Assembly (NCBI GenBank): GCA_002316275.1
Contig: DCDE01000021.1
Location: 24,756-88,755 of the forward strand
Length of the DNA stretch: 64,000 nt
Origin: Caldifarciminota bacterium UBA1063
GTDB lineage: Bacteria; Hydrothermota; Hydrothermia; UBA1063
Reading direction: 5' to 3'
Part shown: positions 7,174 to 16,164 of the stretch, piece after piece
Layout of the letters: each line of letters starts with the position of its first letter
Numbering within the stretch: the first letter of the stretch is position 1
Program-made: the position numbers and the translations under genes
Notes under the pieces: generated by a model
What the model saw: only the letters and a program-made list of their open reading frames with translations
What the model was told of the DNA's origin: nothing
Database searches by the model: none

Positions 7174-10002
7174 ATGGCTAAAGACGACAAGGTGAAGTGG
7201 TTTGTATTTGCAGCAATTACAATTGCCGTATGGTTCATCTTTTTTATTACCACTTCTCCAACTATTGTCTTTTGGGATGTAGGTGAATTTCTTGCCTGTT
7301 CAGCTATCTTCGGAGTGCCTCACCCACCCGGAACACCCCTTTACGTTCTACTTGGAAGATTTATGACCATTTTGCCCTTGCCTCTCGATGCCCTTTACAA
7401 AATAATTCACCCCGCAAGCTACCCAGTAAACACTGTTTTGAAGATCACATTGATTGCTATGGTATCTGGCGCGTTGACTTGCGGCTTCGTTTATCTAATC
7501 CTCTATGATCTTTTAAGGATCCTTTTCAAAGATACACCACCGATCTTTGCACACATAGGAGGTATATTTGCGGGATTTATGTCAATGCTTGCTAAAGTAA
7601 ACTGGGAAAACTCTATAGAGGCTGAAACTTACACACCTGCAAATTTCATCATAGTCATGCTAGTCTGGCTAGCTCTTAAATGGTACCGGGAGAAGGATGA
7701 TCCGGCATCTACAAGGTACCTGATTTTTTCTGCATATATTCTTACCCTTAGCATAGGCTTTCATCTTACCTCTTTCGCTTTCTTCCCCGCACTTCTATTA
7801 TTCACATTCGTCGTAAAAAAGGAGTTGTACTGGGATAAAAACACCCTTGGACTCCTTGGAATCTCATTGTTTTTACTTGCTTCGCTTCAATTAGCCTATG
7901 AACCCACTGGTATGGGATTCGGAATGCTCATTATTGGATCCGCACTTGTAGCTTACTATCTATTTAGCACCACCTTCAGTAAAATAAAGGGATCGGATAC
8001 GCCATACGAAATTTTATGGATTCTCCTTGTAATTTTACTCATAATTGGTCTTATTACAAAAAGTCCGTACTTGACAGTCGGTAGCGGAGTGATGATCGGC
8101 GTACTCTTTTATCTCCAGACCAAAATTTACAAAGATTGGAAGGGGCTTGCTATCTTGGTGATGTTCCTTGGTTTCTTCCTGGAAATTACCATGGTATTAC
8201 GTGCGATTCATAGCCCATACATAAACGAAGCAGATCCGTCAACATTCAAAGCCTTTATGGACGTGCTCACAAGAAAGCAGTATGGTCCAATGAACATGTT
8301 GCCAAGAAAAATCCCGTTCATAGATCAATTAAAAAATTTCTGGGTCTACTTTAGTTGGCAATACCAGCACCTGCTTATTCCAATCACGATACTTGGCATC
8401 TTTGGCATCATTTCGCATATCTCTTCTGACCGAAAAACTTTGTGTCTTGTGGGGTTTACGTTTCTCATATTAAGCCTTGGATTCCTCTTCTATTTAAATC
8501 TTAAAGACTCTCCTTCACAACCTGTAAACCCGCTGAACCCGACGGAAGTCCGTGATAGGGACTATTTCTACTCAGGGGCATACATTTTCTTCGCCCTCTA
8601 TGCCGGATTTGGCTTATTTGAGATTCTTAGGTTACTCTATGAAAATCTAAAAAAGAGAGTTTTCTTACCTTCTGCATTAGGAGTTATCGTGACCTCGGGT
8701 GCCATTCTTGGGCAGATGTACTATTACTACCCTATCCTCGATCGGCATGGGAACTACCTTGCTGAAGATTATGCATACAACTTGTTAATCTCACCAGGAT
8801 CCCAAGAAAAGTGTGTGCTCTTTACTAATGGTGATAACGACACATTTCCTCTCTGGGCGGACCAGACAATACTCGGTTATGGTGACAATGTAATAATAGC
8901 CAATATGAGCCTACTGAACACAAATTGGCATATAGAACAGATAAAACAACAAGGTGCACCTATAAGTTTTCCTGATTCAATTATAAAGAAGCTCCCGCCA
9001 ATTTTTGTTACACTTGAAGGTAGACCAATGTATCTTGTCGATCTCATGATCAGAGACTTGATTGCTACATCAGCAGGATACAAAACAACAGATTATGTTA
9101 CTTTCAATCCTGCCAGAGCTTTCAGAGGATACGGGTTTGAAAACATAGACATCAAAATCCCTCGGATATACCTTGCCAGCAAAGAAGAATTCGCAAAAGA
9201 AGTCATCGAAAAGGCAGACACATTCAATATTCCCGTTTTCTTTGCTATGACTGTTGCAGCGGAACATTTCGAAGGTTGGAACAGATACTTAAAACTGGAA
9301 GGAATGGCTATGAGGGTTATGAGTACCCCCCAGGAAACGCTCCCTGAAATCAAGGAGGGTATAGATATCGAGAGAACAGTTTATCTTTTAAGGGACCATA
9401 TGCATTTCAGCGAATATATAGACCTGTATAGTGAAAAACTCCCTCCTACAGAAACTTTTAGATATAGAGGTGTTTTTAATCCAAAAGTTTACAAGGATGA
9501 TAACCAGGAGCGAATGCTGAGACACTATGCAAGTATCACCTTTAGGACTGCACTTTATTACGAATCTAAAGAAATGTACAAGGAAGCAAGGGACGAATGG
9601 GATTTTGCAAGACAATTTCTCAAACAAGTGAAACTGGATCAATATGCCCTTACCAGAGAAATGCCGTATATTTACTACAAAATTGCAGATCTATCCCTAA
9701 AGGTTGGAGACTACGAGAAAACAGTGGAAATAGCCGATGAAGTCAATGAAATCGTTCAGATCAGCACATTCTATTTATTAAAAGCAACTGCTCTAAAAAA
9801 AATGGGAATGATCAATGAAGCCGTTTCTAACTTTGAGGTGGCAGTCCAATTAAATCCACAGGATATAGATGCCCATATTGGTCTTGCACAAATTTACTTA
9901 GAAAGAGGTGAGATTGAAAAAGCCCGTAATGTTGTTAGAGAGATACTAAGAATTGATTCCACAAATCAGTGGGCAAGAGAAACTTATCAAAAGATCTTTT
10001 AG
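7174..10002 (+). CDS. DUF2723 multi-spanning membrane protein with C-terminal TPRs
   Basis: A 942-residue protein starting at ATG 7174, 5 nt after GGAGG and downstream of a good promoter. The N-terminal half has about ten or more hydrophobic segments and the family hallmark WDVGEF followed by PHPPGTPLY. DUF2723 belongs to the GT-C-like glycosyltransferase group; the eukaryotic member TMEM260 is an O-mannosyltransferase. The last 250 residues are soluble, with TPR-like units such as YLLKATALKKMGMINEAV near the end. It probably transfers sugars from a lipid carrier outside the membrane, but the substrate is unknown. It heads an operon with the next two genes, 9 nt apart from the first. Confidence 0.8.
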   Translation: MAKDDKVKWFVFAAITIAVWFIFFITTSPTIVFWDVGEFLACSAIFGVPHPPGTPLYVLLGRFMTILPLPLDALYKIIHPASYPVNTVLKITLIAMVSGALTCGFVYLILYDLLRILFKDTPPIFAHIGGIFAGFMSMLAKVNWENSIEAETYTPANFIIVMLVWLALKWYREKDDPASTRYLIFSAYILTLSIGFHLTSFAFFPALLLFTFVVKKELYWDKNTLGLLGISLFLLASLQLAYEPTGMGFGMLIIGSALVAYYLFSTTFSKIKGSDTPYEILWILLVILLIIGLITKSPYLTVGSGVMIGVLFYLQTKIYKDWKGLAILVMFLGFFLEITMVLRAIHSPYINEADPSTFKAFMDVLTRKQYGPMNMLPRKIPFIDQLKNFWVYFSWQYQHLLIPITILGIFGIISHISSDRKTLCLVGFTFLILSLGFLFYLNLKDSPSQPVNPLNPTEVRDRDYFYSGAYIFFALYAGFGLFEILRLLYENLKKRVFLPSALGVIVTSGAILGQMYYYYPILDRHGNYLAEDYAYNLLISPGSQEKCVLFTNGDNDTFPLWADQTILGYGDNVIIANMSLLNTNWHIEQIKQQGAPISFPDSIIKKLPPIFVTLEGRPMYLVDLMIRDLIATSAGYKTTDYVTFNPARAFRGYGFENIDIKIPRIYLASKEEFAKEVIEKADTFNIPVFFAMTVAAEHFEGWNRYLKLEGMAMRVMSTPQETLPEIKEGIDIERTVYLLRDHMHFSEYIDLYSEKLPPTETFRYRGVFNPKVYKDDNQERMLRHYASITFRTALYYESKEMYKEARDEWDFARQFLKQVKLDQYALTREMPYIYYKIADLSLKVGDYEKTVEIADEVNEIVQISTFYLLKATALKKMGMINEAVSNFEVAVQLNPQDIDAHIGLAQIYLERGEIEKARNVVREILRIDSTNQWARETYQKIF

Positions 10003-10011
10003 GAGGTAAAA

Positions 10012-11142
10012 ATGGCACATGCATATACACCGGGTTTGAAAGTTACGAGGCGAACAGATCTTAGAAAAGAAAGACGTTTACCATTGCCAGGAGAGGTAGT
10101 TGTGAAAGAAGGTGACCGTGTTACTGCGGAAACCGTTGTTGCCCGAACTGAGCTCCCGGGAAATGTACAACCAGTCAATGTGGCTGGCCTCCTGTCCATC
10201 CCGCCTCAAGAGGTTAAAAGTGTAATGTTAAAAAACGTAAATGAATCTGTGAGAAAGGGCGAGCCAATTGCCGAATCTAAAAGTTTCTTTGGGCTCTTTA
10301 AAAATAGCGTAACTTCACCCGTTGACGGAATTATTGAAAGCATTTCAGACATTACAGGCCAAGTGATTATCCGCGAACCTGCAATTCCAATTACTGTCAA
10401 CGCATACATTGACGGAGTTGTAGTTGAAGTGATACCCAATGAAGGAGTTGTTGTGGAAACAGCAGCAAGCTTCGTTCAGGGAATATTCGGAATTGGAGGA
10501 GAGACCATTGGGGAAATACTTGTTGTAGCGGACTCACCAGAGCAAGAACTCACTAAAGAAATGATAAAACCTGAAATGAACGGGAAAATTGTTATAGGAG
10601 GTAGTTATGTAACCTCTGATGCTCTTAGAGAGGCGGTAAAATGTAAAGTGCACGGAATCGTCGTAGGAGCTATTGATGATAAAAACCTGAAAGATTTCCT
10701 CGGTTACGACATTGGCGTAGCAATAACTGGTAATGAACAGAAAGGTATCACCCTTATGGTTACCGAAGGATTTGGGAAGATTCCAATGGCAAAGAGGACC
10801 TTTGAGCTTTTCAATGAACTAAATGATAAAAAGGCGTCAATGAATGGAGCAACCCAGATTAGAGCCGGTGTGATAAGACCAGAGGTAATTGTTTCATTAA
10901 AAGAGAAACCATCAAATGTAGCAGAAGAAAGTGAAGGCGATTTGAATCAGGGACTTATAGCTGGAACTATGGTTAGAGTTATCAGGGAACCTTATTTCGG
11001 GAAAATTGGAAAGGTAACTGATTTACCACCCGAACTAAAAATTATCGAGACCGAGGCTAAGGTCAGGGTTCTGGAAATCGAGTTTGACGATGGAGTAAAA
11101 GCTATTGTGCCAAGAGCAAATGTAGAAATAATAGAGGAGTGA
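10012..11142 (+). CDS. Unknown protein with lipoyl-like N-terminal region and KOW-like C-terminus
   Basis: A 376-residue cytosolic protein with no transmembrane segment. Residues about 1-135 show barrel-sandwich features seen in lipoyl/biotinyl and RnfC-type domains: LPGEVVVKEGD, then SVTSPVDGIIESIS. No lysine in a DKM- or DKA-type attachment motif is evident. A middle alpha/beta-looking region follows (160-290). The C-terminus (about 315-376) opens GTMVRVIREPYFGKIGKV, matching a KOW-type element used for RNA or ribosome contact. AGGAGG overlaps the stop of the gene before and precedes ATG 10012. I cannot name the family, and the operon partners do not fix a role. Confidence 0.7.
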   Translation: MAHAYTPGLKVTRRTDLRKERRLPLPGEVVVKEGDRVTAETVVARTELPGNVQPVNVAGLLSIPPQEVKSVMLKNVNESVRKGEPIAESKSFFGLFKNSVTSPVDGIIESISDITGQVIIREPAIPITVNAYIDGVVVEVIPNEGVVVETAASFVQGIFGIGGETIGEILVVADSPEQELTKEMIKPEMNGKIVIGGSYVTSDALREAVKCKVHGIVVGAIDDKNLKDFLGYDIGVAITGNEQKGITLMVTEGFGKIPMAKRTFELFNELNDKKASMNGATQIRAGVIRPEVIVSLKEKPSNVAEESEGDLNQGLIAGTMVRVIREPYFGKIGKVTDLPPELKIIETEAKVRVLEIEFDDGVKAIVPRANVEIIEE

Positions 11143-11146
11143 AAAA

Positions 11147-12352
11147 ATGATAAAATCTAACAAAATCCTAACTGCAGAGATCATTGATAGAATTGAAGAA
11201 TCGGCTTCATTCTCCGTCCTTGGAAAAGCAAAAGAGTTGGAAAGAAGTGGTGAAAAGATTTTCCATCTTGAGATAGGTGAACCTGATTTCACACCACCTG
11301 AAGAATCCATTAACTCTTTAATCGAATCTCTGAAAAGAGGTGAGACTCACTATACAGCGGCCCAAGGAATCCCGGAATTACGGAGAGAAATAGTAAAGTA
11401 CGAAAAACGGTTTCGCCATATTGATATCACACCTGAACAGGTAGTAATTACACCTGGTGCAAAACCTATGATACTCTTCACACTCCTCTCAGCAGTAAAT
11501 CCAGGTGAAAAAGTACTATATCCAGACCCGGGATACTTATCATATAAAAGCTTAATAAACTTTGTAGGTGCCGTACCTGTTCCATATAAACTTAAAAAGG
11601 ACAAAAATTTTGAAATAGATTTAGATGATTTAAGGGCAAGAGTTGACAATAAAACTACTTGTATCATAATAAATTCACCATCAAACCCGACTGGAATGGT
11701 ACACTCAAAGGAAGAGTTAAAGGAGATCCTGGCAATTGCCAAAGAAAACAATATGCTCATTATCTCCGATGAGGTGTACTCCAGAATATACTTTGATGGT
11801 CAAAAACATCTTAGTATTACAAATTTAACAGAAGATCGAAGCAATATCATCCTGATAGATGCCTTTTCAAAAACATACGCAATGACGGGATTCAGGCTTG
11901 GATACGGCATTCTCCCCGTAGAACTCGTAGGGGCTGTAGTAAAGCTGATCCAGAACTCATTTTCTTGTGTACCAGAATTTATTCAGCATGCAGGCGTTAC
12001 AGCCCTTTCTCAAGGAGAAATGTTCATTTCATCAATGGTCAAAGCCTTTGAAGAGCGAAGAGACAAAGTATATGCTATTTTAAGCCAGATCGACGGCCTA
12101 AAAGTATTTAAGCCTGCTGCAGCGTTTTATTTCTTTCCAGAGCTTCAGATAAATATAGAATCGCGAGAATACGCCGAATATGTTCTAAATAACTATAAAA
12201 TTGCACTCTTGCCTGGTGAAGCCTTCGGTACATATGGGAGAGGACACATCAGAATTTCCTTCGCTAATTCACTTGAAAATCTTTTAGAGGCTGCGACAAG
12301 AATTGGGGATAGTATAGACAAACTAAAAAAAGAAAAAGGCATCAAAACTTAA
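11147..12352 (+). CDS. Class I/II PLP-dependent aminotransferase
   Basis: A 401-residue fold-type I aminotransferase of the aspartate/aromatic group. NSPSNPTG (near residue 180) carries the Asn that contacts PLP. The Schiff-base Lys is in DAFSKTYAMTGFRLGY (near 250), and the carboxylate-binding Arg in GHIRISFA near the C-terminus. It should move amino groups between an amino acid and 2-oxoglutarate in the cytosol, but the exact substrate cannot be read from sequence. It starts 4 nt after the KOW-protein gene and ends the operon, overlapping the convergent DUF4321 gene by 11 nt. Confidence 0.9.
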   Translation: MIKSNKILTAEIIDRIEESASFSVLGKAKELERSGEKIFHLEIGEPDFTPPEESINSLIESLKRGETHYTAAQGIPELRREIVKYEKRFRHIDITPEQVVITPGAKPMILFTLLSAVNPGEKVLYPDPGYLSYKSLINFVGAVPVPYKLKKDKNFEIDLDDLRARVDNKTTCIIINSPSNPTGMVHSKEELKEILAIAKENNMLIISDEVYSRIYFDGQKHLSITNLTEDRSNIILIDAFSKTYAMTGFRLGYGILPVELVGAVVKLIQNSFSCVPEFIQHAGVTALSQGEMFISSMVKAFEERRDKVYAILSQIDGLKVFKPAAAFYFFPELQINIESREYAEYVLNNYKIALLPGEAFGTYGRGHIRISFANSLENLLEAATRIGDSIDKLKKEKGIKT

Positions 12353-12605
12353 TTAAAAGATATATTACAAACAAAGCAAAAATCACTGAAAAAATATTTA
12401 ACGAAAAGGCAAAAGAAAAGGAAAGTTCAAAAATCAAAAGATCAAGGTGTATTTGAGGGATACCAATTCTTACTTCGTTAAAGACTACAGTTTTCGCAGG
12501 ACTATCAGGAAATACATAAGAAAGTAGTTTCCCTACGATACTCCCAAAAATAAGACCTAAAACTATAGCCAGAAAAACATTTTTTGTTGTTCTTTGAAGT
12601 AGCAT
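12342..12605 (-). CDS. DUF4321 small membrane protein
   Basis: An 87-residue protein with two hydrophobic segments (about residues 9-30 and 55-86). The pattern LGLIFGSIVGKLL, a short polar loop, then RIGIPQIHLDLLIFELSFSF and a hydrophobic end matches DUF4321 proteins as I know them, both in length and in the glycine motif. Function is unknown. It lies downstream of tRNA-Leu on the same strand and may be expressed with the tRNAs. Its C-terminus overlaps the convergent aminotransferase gene by 11 nt. Confidence 0.7.
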   Translation of the reverse strand: MLLQRTTKNVFLAIVLGLIFGSIVGKLLSYVFPDSPAKTVVFNEVRIGIPQIHLDLLIFELSFSFAFSLNIFSVIFALFVIYLLIKF

Positions 12606-12629
12606 ATTTTACCTATTTATCTCTATTTT

Positions 12630-12713
12630 TGCCGGGGGCGGGACTTGAACCCGCATGGGATTTTGTCCCAGGGGATTTTAAGTCCCCTGCGTCTGCCTTT
12701 CCGCCACCCCGGC
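12630..12713 (-). tRNA. tRNA-Leu (anticodon TAA)
   Basis: Acceptor stem GCCGGGG pairs with CCCCGGC and is followed by discriminator A. A long variable arm of the class II type is present, with a T-loop GGTTCAAGTCC. The anticodon loop CTTAAAA gives TAA. CCA is not encoded. It lies 2 nt after tRNA-Cys and is probably cotranscribed with it. Confidence 0.95.
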
Positions 12714-12715
12714 GA

Positions 12716-12789
12716 AGGCGACGCCCGGACTCGAACCGGGGAATAGCGGTTTTGCAAACCGCCGCCTTAGGCCACTTGGCTACGTCGCC
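12716..12789 (-). tRNA. tRNA-Cys (anticodon GCA)
   Basis: Acceptor GGCGACG pairs with CGTCGCC; the discriminator is U, as expected for tRNA-Cys. The anticodon loop TTTGCAA gives GCA. The T-arm reads CCCCGGTTCGAGTCCGGG. CCA is not encoded. It is the first gene of a two-tRNA unit. Confidence 0.95.
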
Positions 12790-12798
12790 ACATGTAGA

Positions 12799-12827
12799 AT
12801 TATAGTAAGTTAATTGCGAATATTCAA
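12799..12827 (-). promoter_or_regulatory. Promoter of tRNA-Cys/tRNA-Leu
   Basis: Minus-strand TTGAAT (12822-12827), a 17-nt spacer and perfect TATAAT (12799-12804). The predicted start near 12792 leaves a leader of only about 3 nt before the tRNA-Cys 5' end. Confidence 0.75.
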
Positions 12828-13075
12828 ATATCCGAAGCTTGCATTTTAAAAATACCATGCGTGTCTTAGGAAGTAATGTTAAAAATATCCTTTCAATTAA
12901 AAGTTCTCTTTAGAAAATAAGGCAAAGGAATAAACATTCAATTCTTTACAGCAATTGCAGGTTTTAATATTTAGATTTGTTCTTAACATGAAAACAGGCT
13001 GTTTTCTTGAGAGACGTGGGCTTTCTTGAATAACAGATGGTTATAAAAAATTTAGCAAAAAGTGAAATCGATGAA

Positions 13076-13104
13076 TTGATTAAGCTTTACTAACAAGTTA
13101 AAAT
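13076..13104 (+). promoter_or_regulatory. Promoter of the cyclase/AAA/TPR gene, leaderless type
   Basis: TTGATT (13076-13081), a 17-nt spacer and TAAAAT (13099-13104), then 6 nt to ATG 13111. No Shine-Dalgarno is present upstream of the start codon. Confidence 0.65.
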
Positions 13105-13110
13105 TCAATC

Positions 13111-16100
13111 ATGAGATGCCCAAAGTGTGGATTTGAAAACCCAGAGGGGTTTCAGTATTGTGGCCGTTGTGGTTACAAACTTGGCACCGGAAAAAGACGA
13201 GAAAGGAAAAGAGTGACAGTTATGTTTGTTGATGTAGCTGGATTTACATCCCTCTCAGAAAGAAGGGACAGTGAGGAAGTTGCAGAAATTCTGAATCAAT
13301 TTTTCTCGAATGTAGAAGAAATAGTTACAAAATATAATGGATTTATTGATAAATATATAGGAGACGCTGCTCTATGTCTCTTTGGAGCGAAAGGGCAGTA
13401 CGAAAATCACGCAGAAAAAGCCATAATGGCTGCCTTAGAAATCATAAAATTCCTAAAGTCTGGATCCCTCCCCGTTAAGATTGGTGCGCACATTGGCATT
13501 CATTCAGGAGAAATTTTAATTACAGGTATTGGAGTTGATAAGACATTAGATTACACTGTGTTGGGAGACACTGTAAACTTGGCACAACGCATCGAATCTC
13601 ACGCAGGTTTTAACGAAATTCTAACAAGCGAAACAACAAGAAACCTTGCTGAAAACGCCTTTGAATTTGAGGCACTTGGTGGCATTAAATTTAAGGGGAA
13701 AAGCAGCAAAATTCATGTGTACCGGGTGAAGGGATTCTCAGAAGGACGTATAGTGAGGTACAAATTCCCATTTGTTGGAAGAAAAAATATCATCCAAAAA
13801 CTCGAACAAGAGATTAACTCAAATAGGGGTACAAAACTCCTCATTTTAGAAGGTGAAGCAGGCGTCGGTAAGACGAGGGTTTTACATGAAATCTTTTTAA
13901 TGTTTAGAACCAGCTACCATATCCTTTACTTCAGAGCTATGCCTTTTGGTGGAAGTTTGAACATACTAAGAAAGGAAGAAAGAAAAAAATACGAACCTCG
14001 AGAACAACCTTACACCGAAAAATGGCTTAGATTTGTGAGTGATATTGAAAAAGGCGGCCCGGCAATTCTAATCTTTGATGATATGCAATGGGCAGATTCC
14101 CTTTCATTTGAACTTATAAAATTCCTTATAGAGAAGATTGAGATCCCAGCATGTTTTATAATCTCTACGAGGGACAAGAAAATTGCAGTAAGGCGGCTTG
14201 GGAATATAAAATTTAAGACTATCAAGATAACACCTTATACCTATGATGAATATAGGGAGTTTTTAACCAAAGCAGGTGTGAACCTTCCTGTAAGTGTTGA
14301 AGAAGAAATCTTCATGAAGACCAAGGGGAACCCATTATTTATAGATGAAATCATCAAAACCAGAGGGGAAATAATTACAGATAAGATCGAAGCTATCATT
14401 GCAGCGGAAGTTGAAAACCTTGAAGAAAATCTTCGAGAAAAGCTTAAAATGTTGGCAGTCCTCGGTCCATCTTTTGAGATAAGCTCGCTAGAGCTTATAG
14501 GCATAAAGATTGATGAGATTAAAGAACTCATAGAGCTTGGATATATTGTGAAAGAGGGAGAAAATCTCTCCTTTAAAACCCAACTGCTCCAGGACACTAT
14601 TTACAACATGTTACCAAAGGATGAAAGGAGCCAAATCCACTCTGAAATTTACAAAAGCATGAGAAAATCAAGGACTCTTAATGCCCTCTACCATGCCTTC
14701 AAGGCTCTGGAATTAGAAGAAATTACAAAGAACTGGAAAGAATTTTTAGGTTATATTTGTGCTACAGGTAGCATAAGCGACATAAAAATTGCAACAGATT
14801 TTATTATTGAGAGTTTCAAAGCTCTAAATAAGAATGTCCCAGATGAAGTGCTATACCAGAATGCGCGCGCATTAATTTACCTCGGATTTCATGATGAAGC
14901 AACATCAATAATTGATCATCTTAACAAAAAACAGGTTGAATATTATGAACTCCTGTCTCTTTATTATAGAGTGAAGGACCAACGCAGAAAATCCATAGAG
15001 ATACTGTATAAAGGTCTTACCAGTGTCAACAAAGACAGGGCTCAAGAGACAAAATTATATATCATCCTTTCAGAGACCTTACTGGACAGTGGGGAGTTTA
15101 GAAAAGGAATTCGCATCCTTAAAAAAATTGAAAAAAATCTGGATATACTAAACGAGCAGGAAAAACTTAGATTTATGAATCTTTATCAGACGGCACTAGA
15201 AAATGTCGGTGAATATTCAAAGTCCCTCAAATTGTGTGAAAGCCTTTATAAAAGAAAAATTTTATCACTTAGTGACAGAGCAAATCTCGAGTTCAGTATA
15301 GCTGTAGATAAGTTTATGCTTGGCGATCTCGAAGAAGCTGAAAAGTGGTTTAAAACCTCGATTAACACGTATACTTTTCTTAGAGAGTACTCGTCACTTC
15401 CTCTCGTTTTGAACGAATATGCATATCTCCTTTACTCAAAGGGAGAATACGACGCAGCTTTAGGGAAACTCGAAGATGCCCTCTGGTATGCACGGAAAAC
15501 TGGCGATCTCGAGGAAATTGCCAAATCTAATGCGTATAAAGGTATAATTTATCTGGCCCTTGGAGAAATTGGAAAATCAGAAACTCTCTTCCGTAAAGCG
15601 TTAAATGTTATGGACCCTCAAAAAATACATAAGGCTATATATACAACGATACTTCACAATTATGCTACGGTATTCCTTTATAAGAGAAAATTTGCGGAAG
15701 CAATTACTTATTTTACCCAGGTTATTGAAATGTCTAAGAAAGAAAGGGATGCTTTTTCCGAAAACCTGAACCTTTACTCCCTCGCTTTAGCGCATTTCCT
15801 TTCAGGTAACCTTGAGAAAGCCTTAGAAAACATTAGAAAACCTCTAAAATACTCCAAAGAGGAGAAACTACCCATTTTGAGATTCAGGGCGTTATCACTT
15901 TTATATAAAATTGAGACGTTGCGGGGGAATGAATGTCAAGAAATATATCCTGAACTCTTAGAAATAGCAAAAAGCGTAAAAAGGGAGGACCTTATCGCAC
16001 TTTGCAAATTCTACAAGATGTTAAGTGATCTTAAGCATGGTTTTACCACAACTAAAGAAGTAAAAACAACACTTCAATCAATTAAACCACTTCAAACATA

Positions 16101-16164
16101 TAGCAGTTTCTTGTTAGAAAAATACTCTTTAGACCTGTTCGAAAAAGCTATTCAATCAGGATAA
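13111..16164 (+). CDS. Zinc-ribbon, class III nucleotide cyclase, AAA ATPase and TPR protein
   Basis: A 1017-residue cytosolic multidomain regulator. Residues 3-20 form a zinc ribbon (CPKC and CGRC). A class III cyclase homology domain spans about 34-190: metal-binding Asp41 (VDVAGF) and Asp85 (KYIGDA) are both present, and DYTVLGDTVNLAQRIES matches the adenine-contact end, so it looks catalytically competent. An AAA/STAND-type ATPase follows (Walker A GEAGVGKT, Walker B ILIFDDMQWAD). The C-terminal 550 residues are helical TPR-like repeats. This architecture is common in bacterial signalling ATPases. It stands alone, and its end overlaps the convergent gene by 17 nt. Whether it makes cAMP is unproven. 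Confidence 0.85.
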   Translation: MRCPKCGFENPEGFQYCGRCGYKLGTGKRRERKRVTVMFVDVAGFTSLSERRDSEEVAEILNQFFSNVEEIVTKYNGFIDKYIGDAALCLFGAKGQYENHAEKAIMAALEIIKFLKSGSLPVKIGAHIGIHSGEILITGIGVDKTLDYTVLGDTVNLAQRIESHAGFNEILTSETTRNLAENAFEFEALGGIKFKGKSSKIHVYRVKGFSEGRIVRYKFPFVGRKNIIQKLEQEINSNRGTKLLILEGEAGVGKTRVLHEIFLMFRTSYHILYFRAMPFGGSLNILRKEERKKYEPREQPYTEKWLRFVSDIEKGGPAILIFDDMQWADSLSFELIKFLIEKIEIPACFIISTRDKKIAVRRLGNIKFKTIKITPYTYDEYREFLTKAGVNLPVSVEEEIFMKTKGNPLFIDEIIKTRGEIITDKIEAIIAAEVENLEENLREKLKMLAVLGPSFEISSLELIGIKIDEIKELIELGYIVKEGENLSFKTQLLQDTIYNMLPKDERSQIHSEIYKSMRKSRTLNALYHAFKALELEEITKNWKEFLGYICATGSISDIKIATDFIIESFKALNKNVPDEVLYQNARALIYLGFHDEATSIIDHLNKKQVEYYELLSLYYRVKDQRRKSIEILYKGLTSVNKDRAQETKLYIILSETLLDSGEFRKGIRILKKIEKNLDILNEQEKLRFMNLYQTALENVGEYSKSLKLCESLYKRKILSLSDRANLEFSIAVDKFMLGDLEEAEKWFKTSINTYTFLREYSSLPLVLNEYAYLLYSKGEYDAALGKLEDALWYARKTGDLEEIAKSNAYKGIIYLALGEIGKSETLFRKALNVMDPQKIHKAIYTTILHNYATVFLYKRKFAEAITYFTQVIEMSKKERDAFSENLNLYSLALAHFLSGNLEKALENIRKPLKYSKEEKLPILRFRALSLLYKIETLRGNECQEIYPELLEIAKSVKREDLIALCKFYKMLSDLKHGFTTTKEVKTTLQSIKPLQTYSSFLLEKYSLDLFEKAIQSG

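Larger units (their letters stand above)
12790..13110. other. 321-nt intergenic region with divergent promoters and a palindrome
   Basis: It holds the tRNA promoter (-) on the left and the cyclase promoter (+) on the right. Between them is a perfect 8-bp inverted repeat with a 1-nt centre (12990-13006, GAAAACAG/CTGTTTTC). A 19-codon open frame at 13037-13093 is too short to call a gene. The rest shows no structure I can name. Confidence 0.6.

Noticed and set aside
12584..12858. Open frames on both strands across 12584-12858
   Set aside because: They are readings through tRNA-Leu and tRNA-Cys; the repeated GG/CC-rich peptide comes from tRNA stems.
13037..13093. 19-codon frame with a GNAT-like start (SEIDELIKLY)
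   Set aside because: Too short for a gene; the likeness to GNAT N-termini may be chance. At most a gene remnant.
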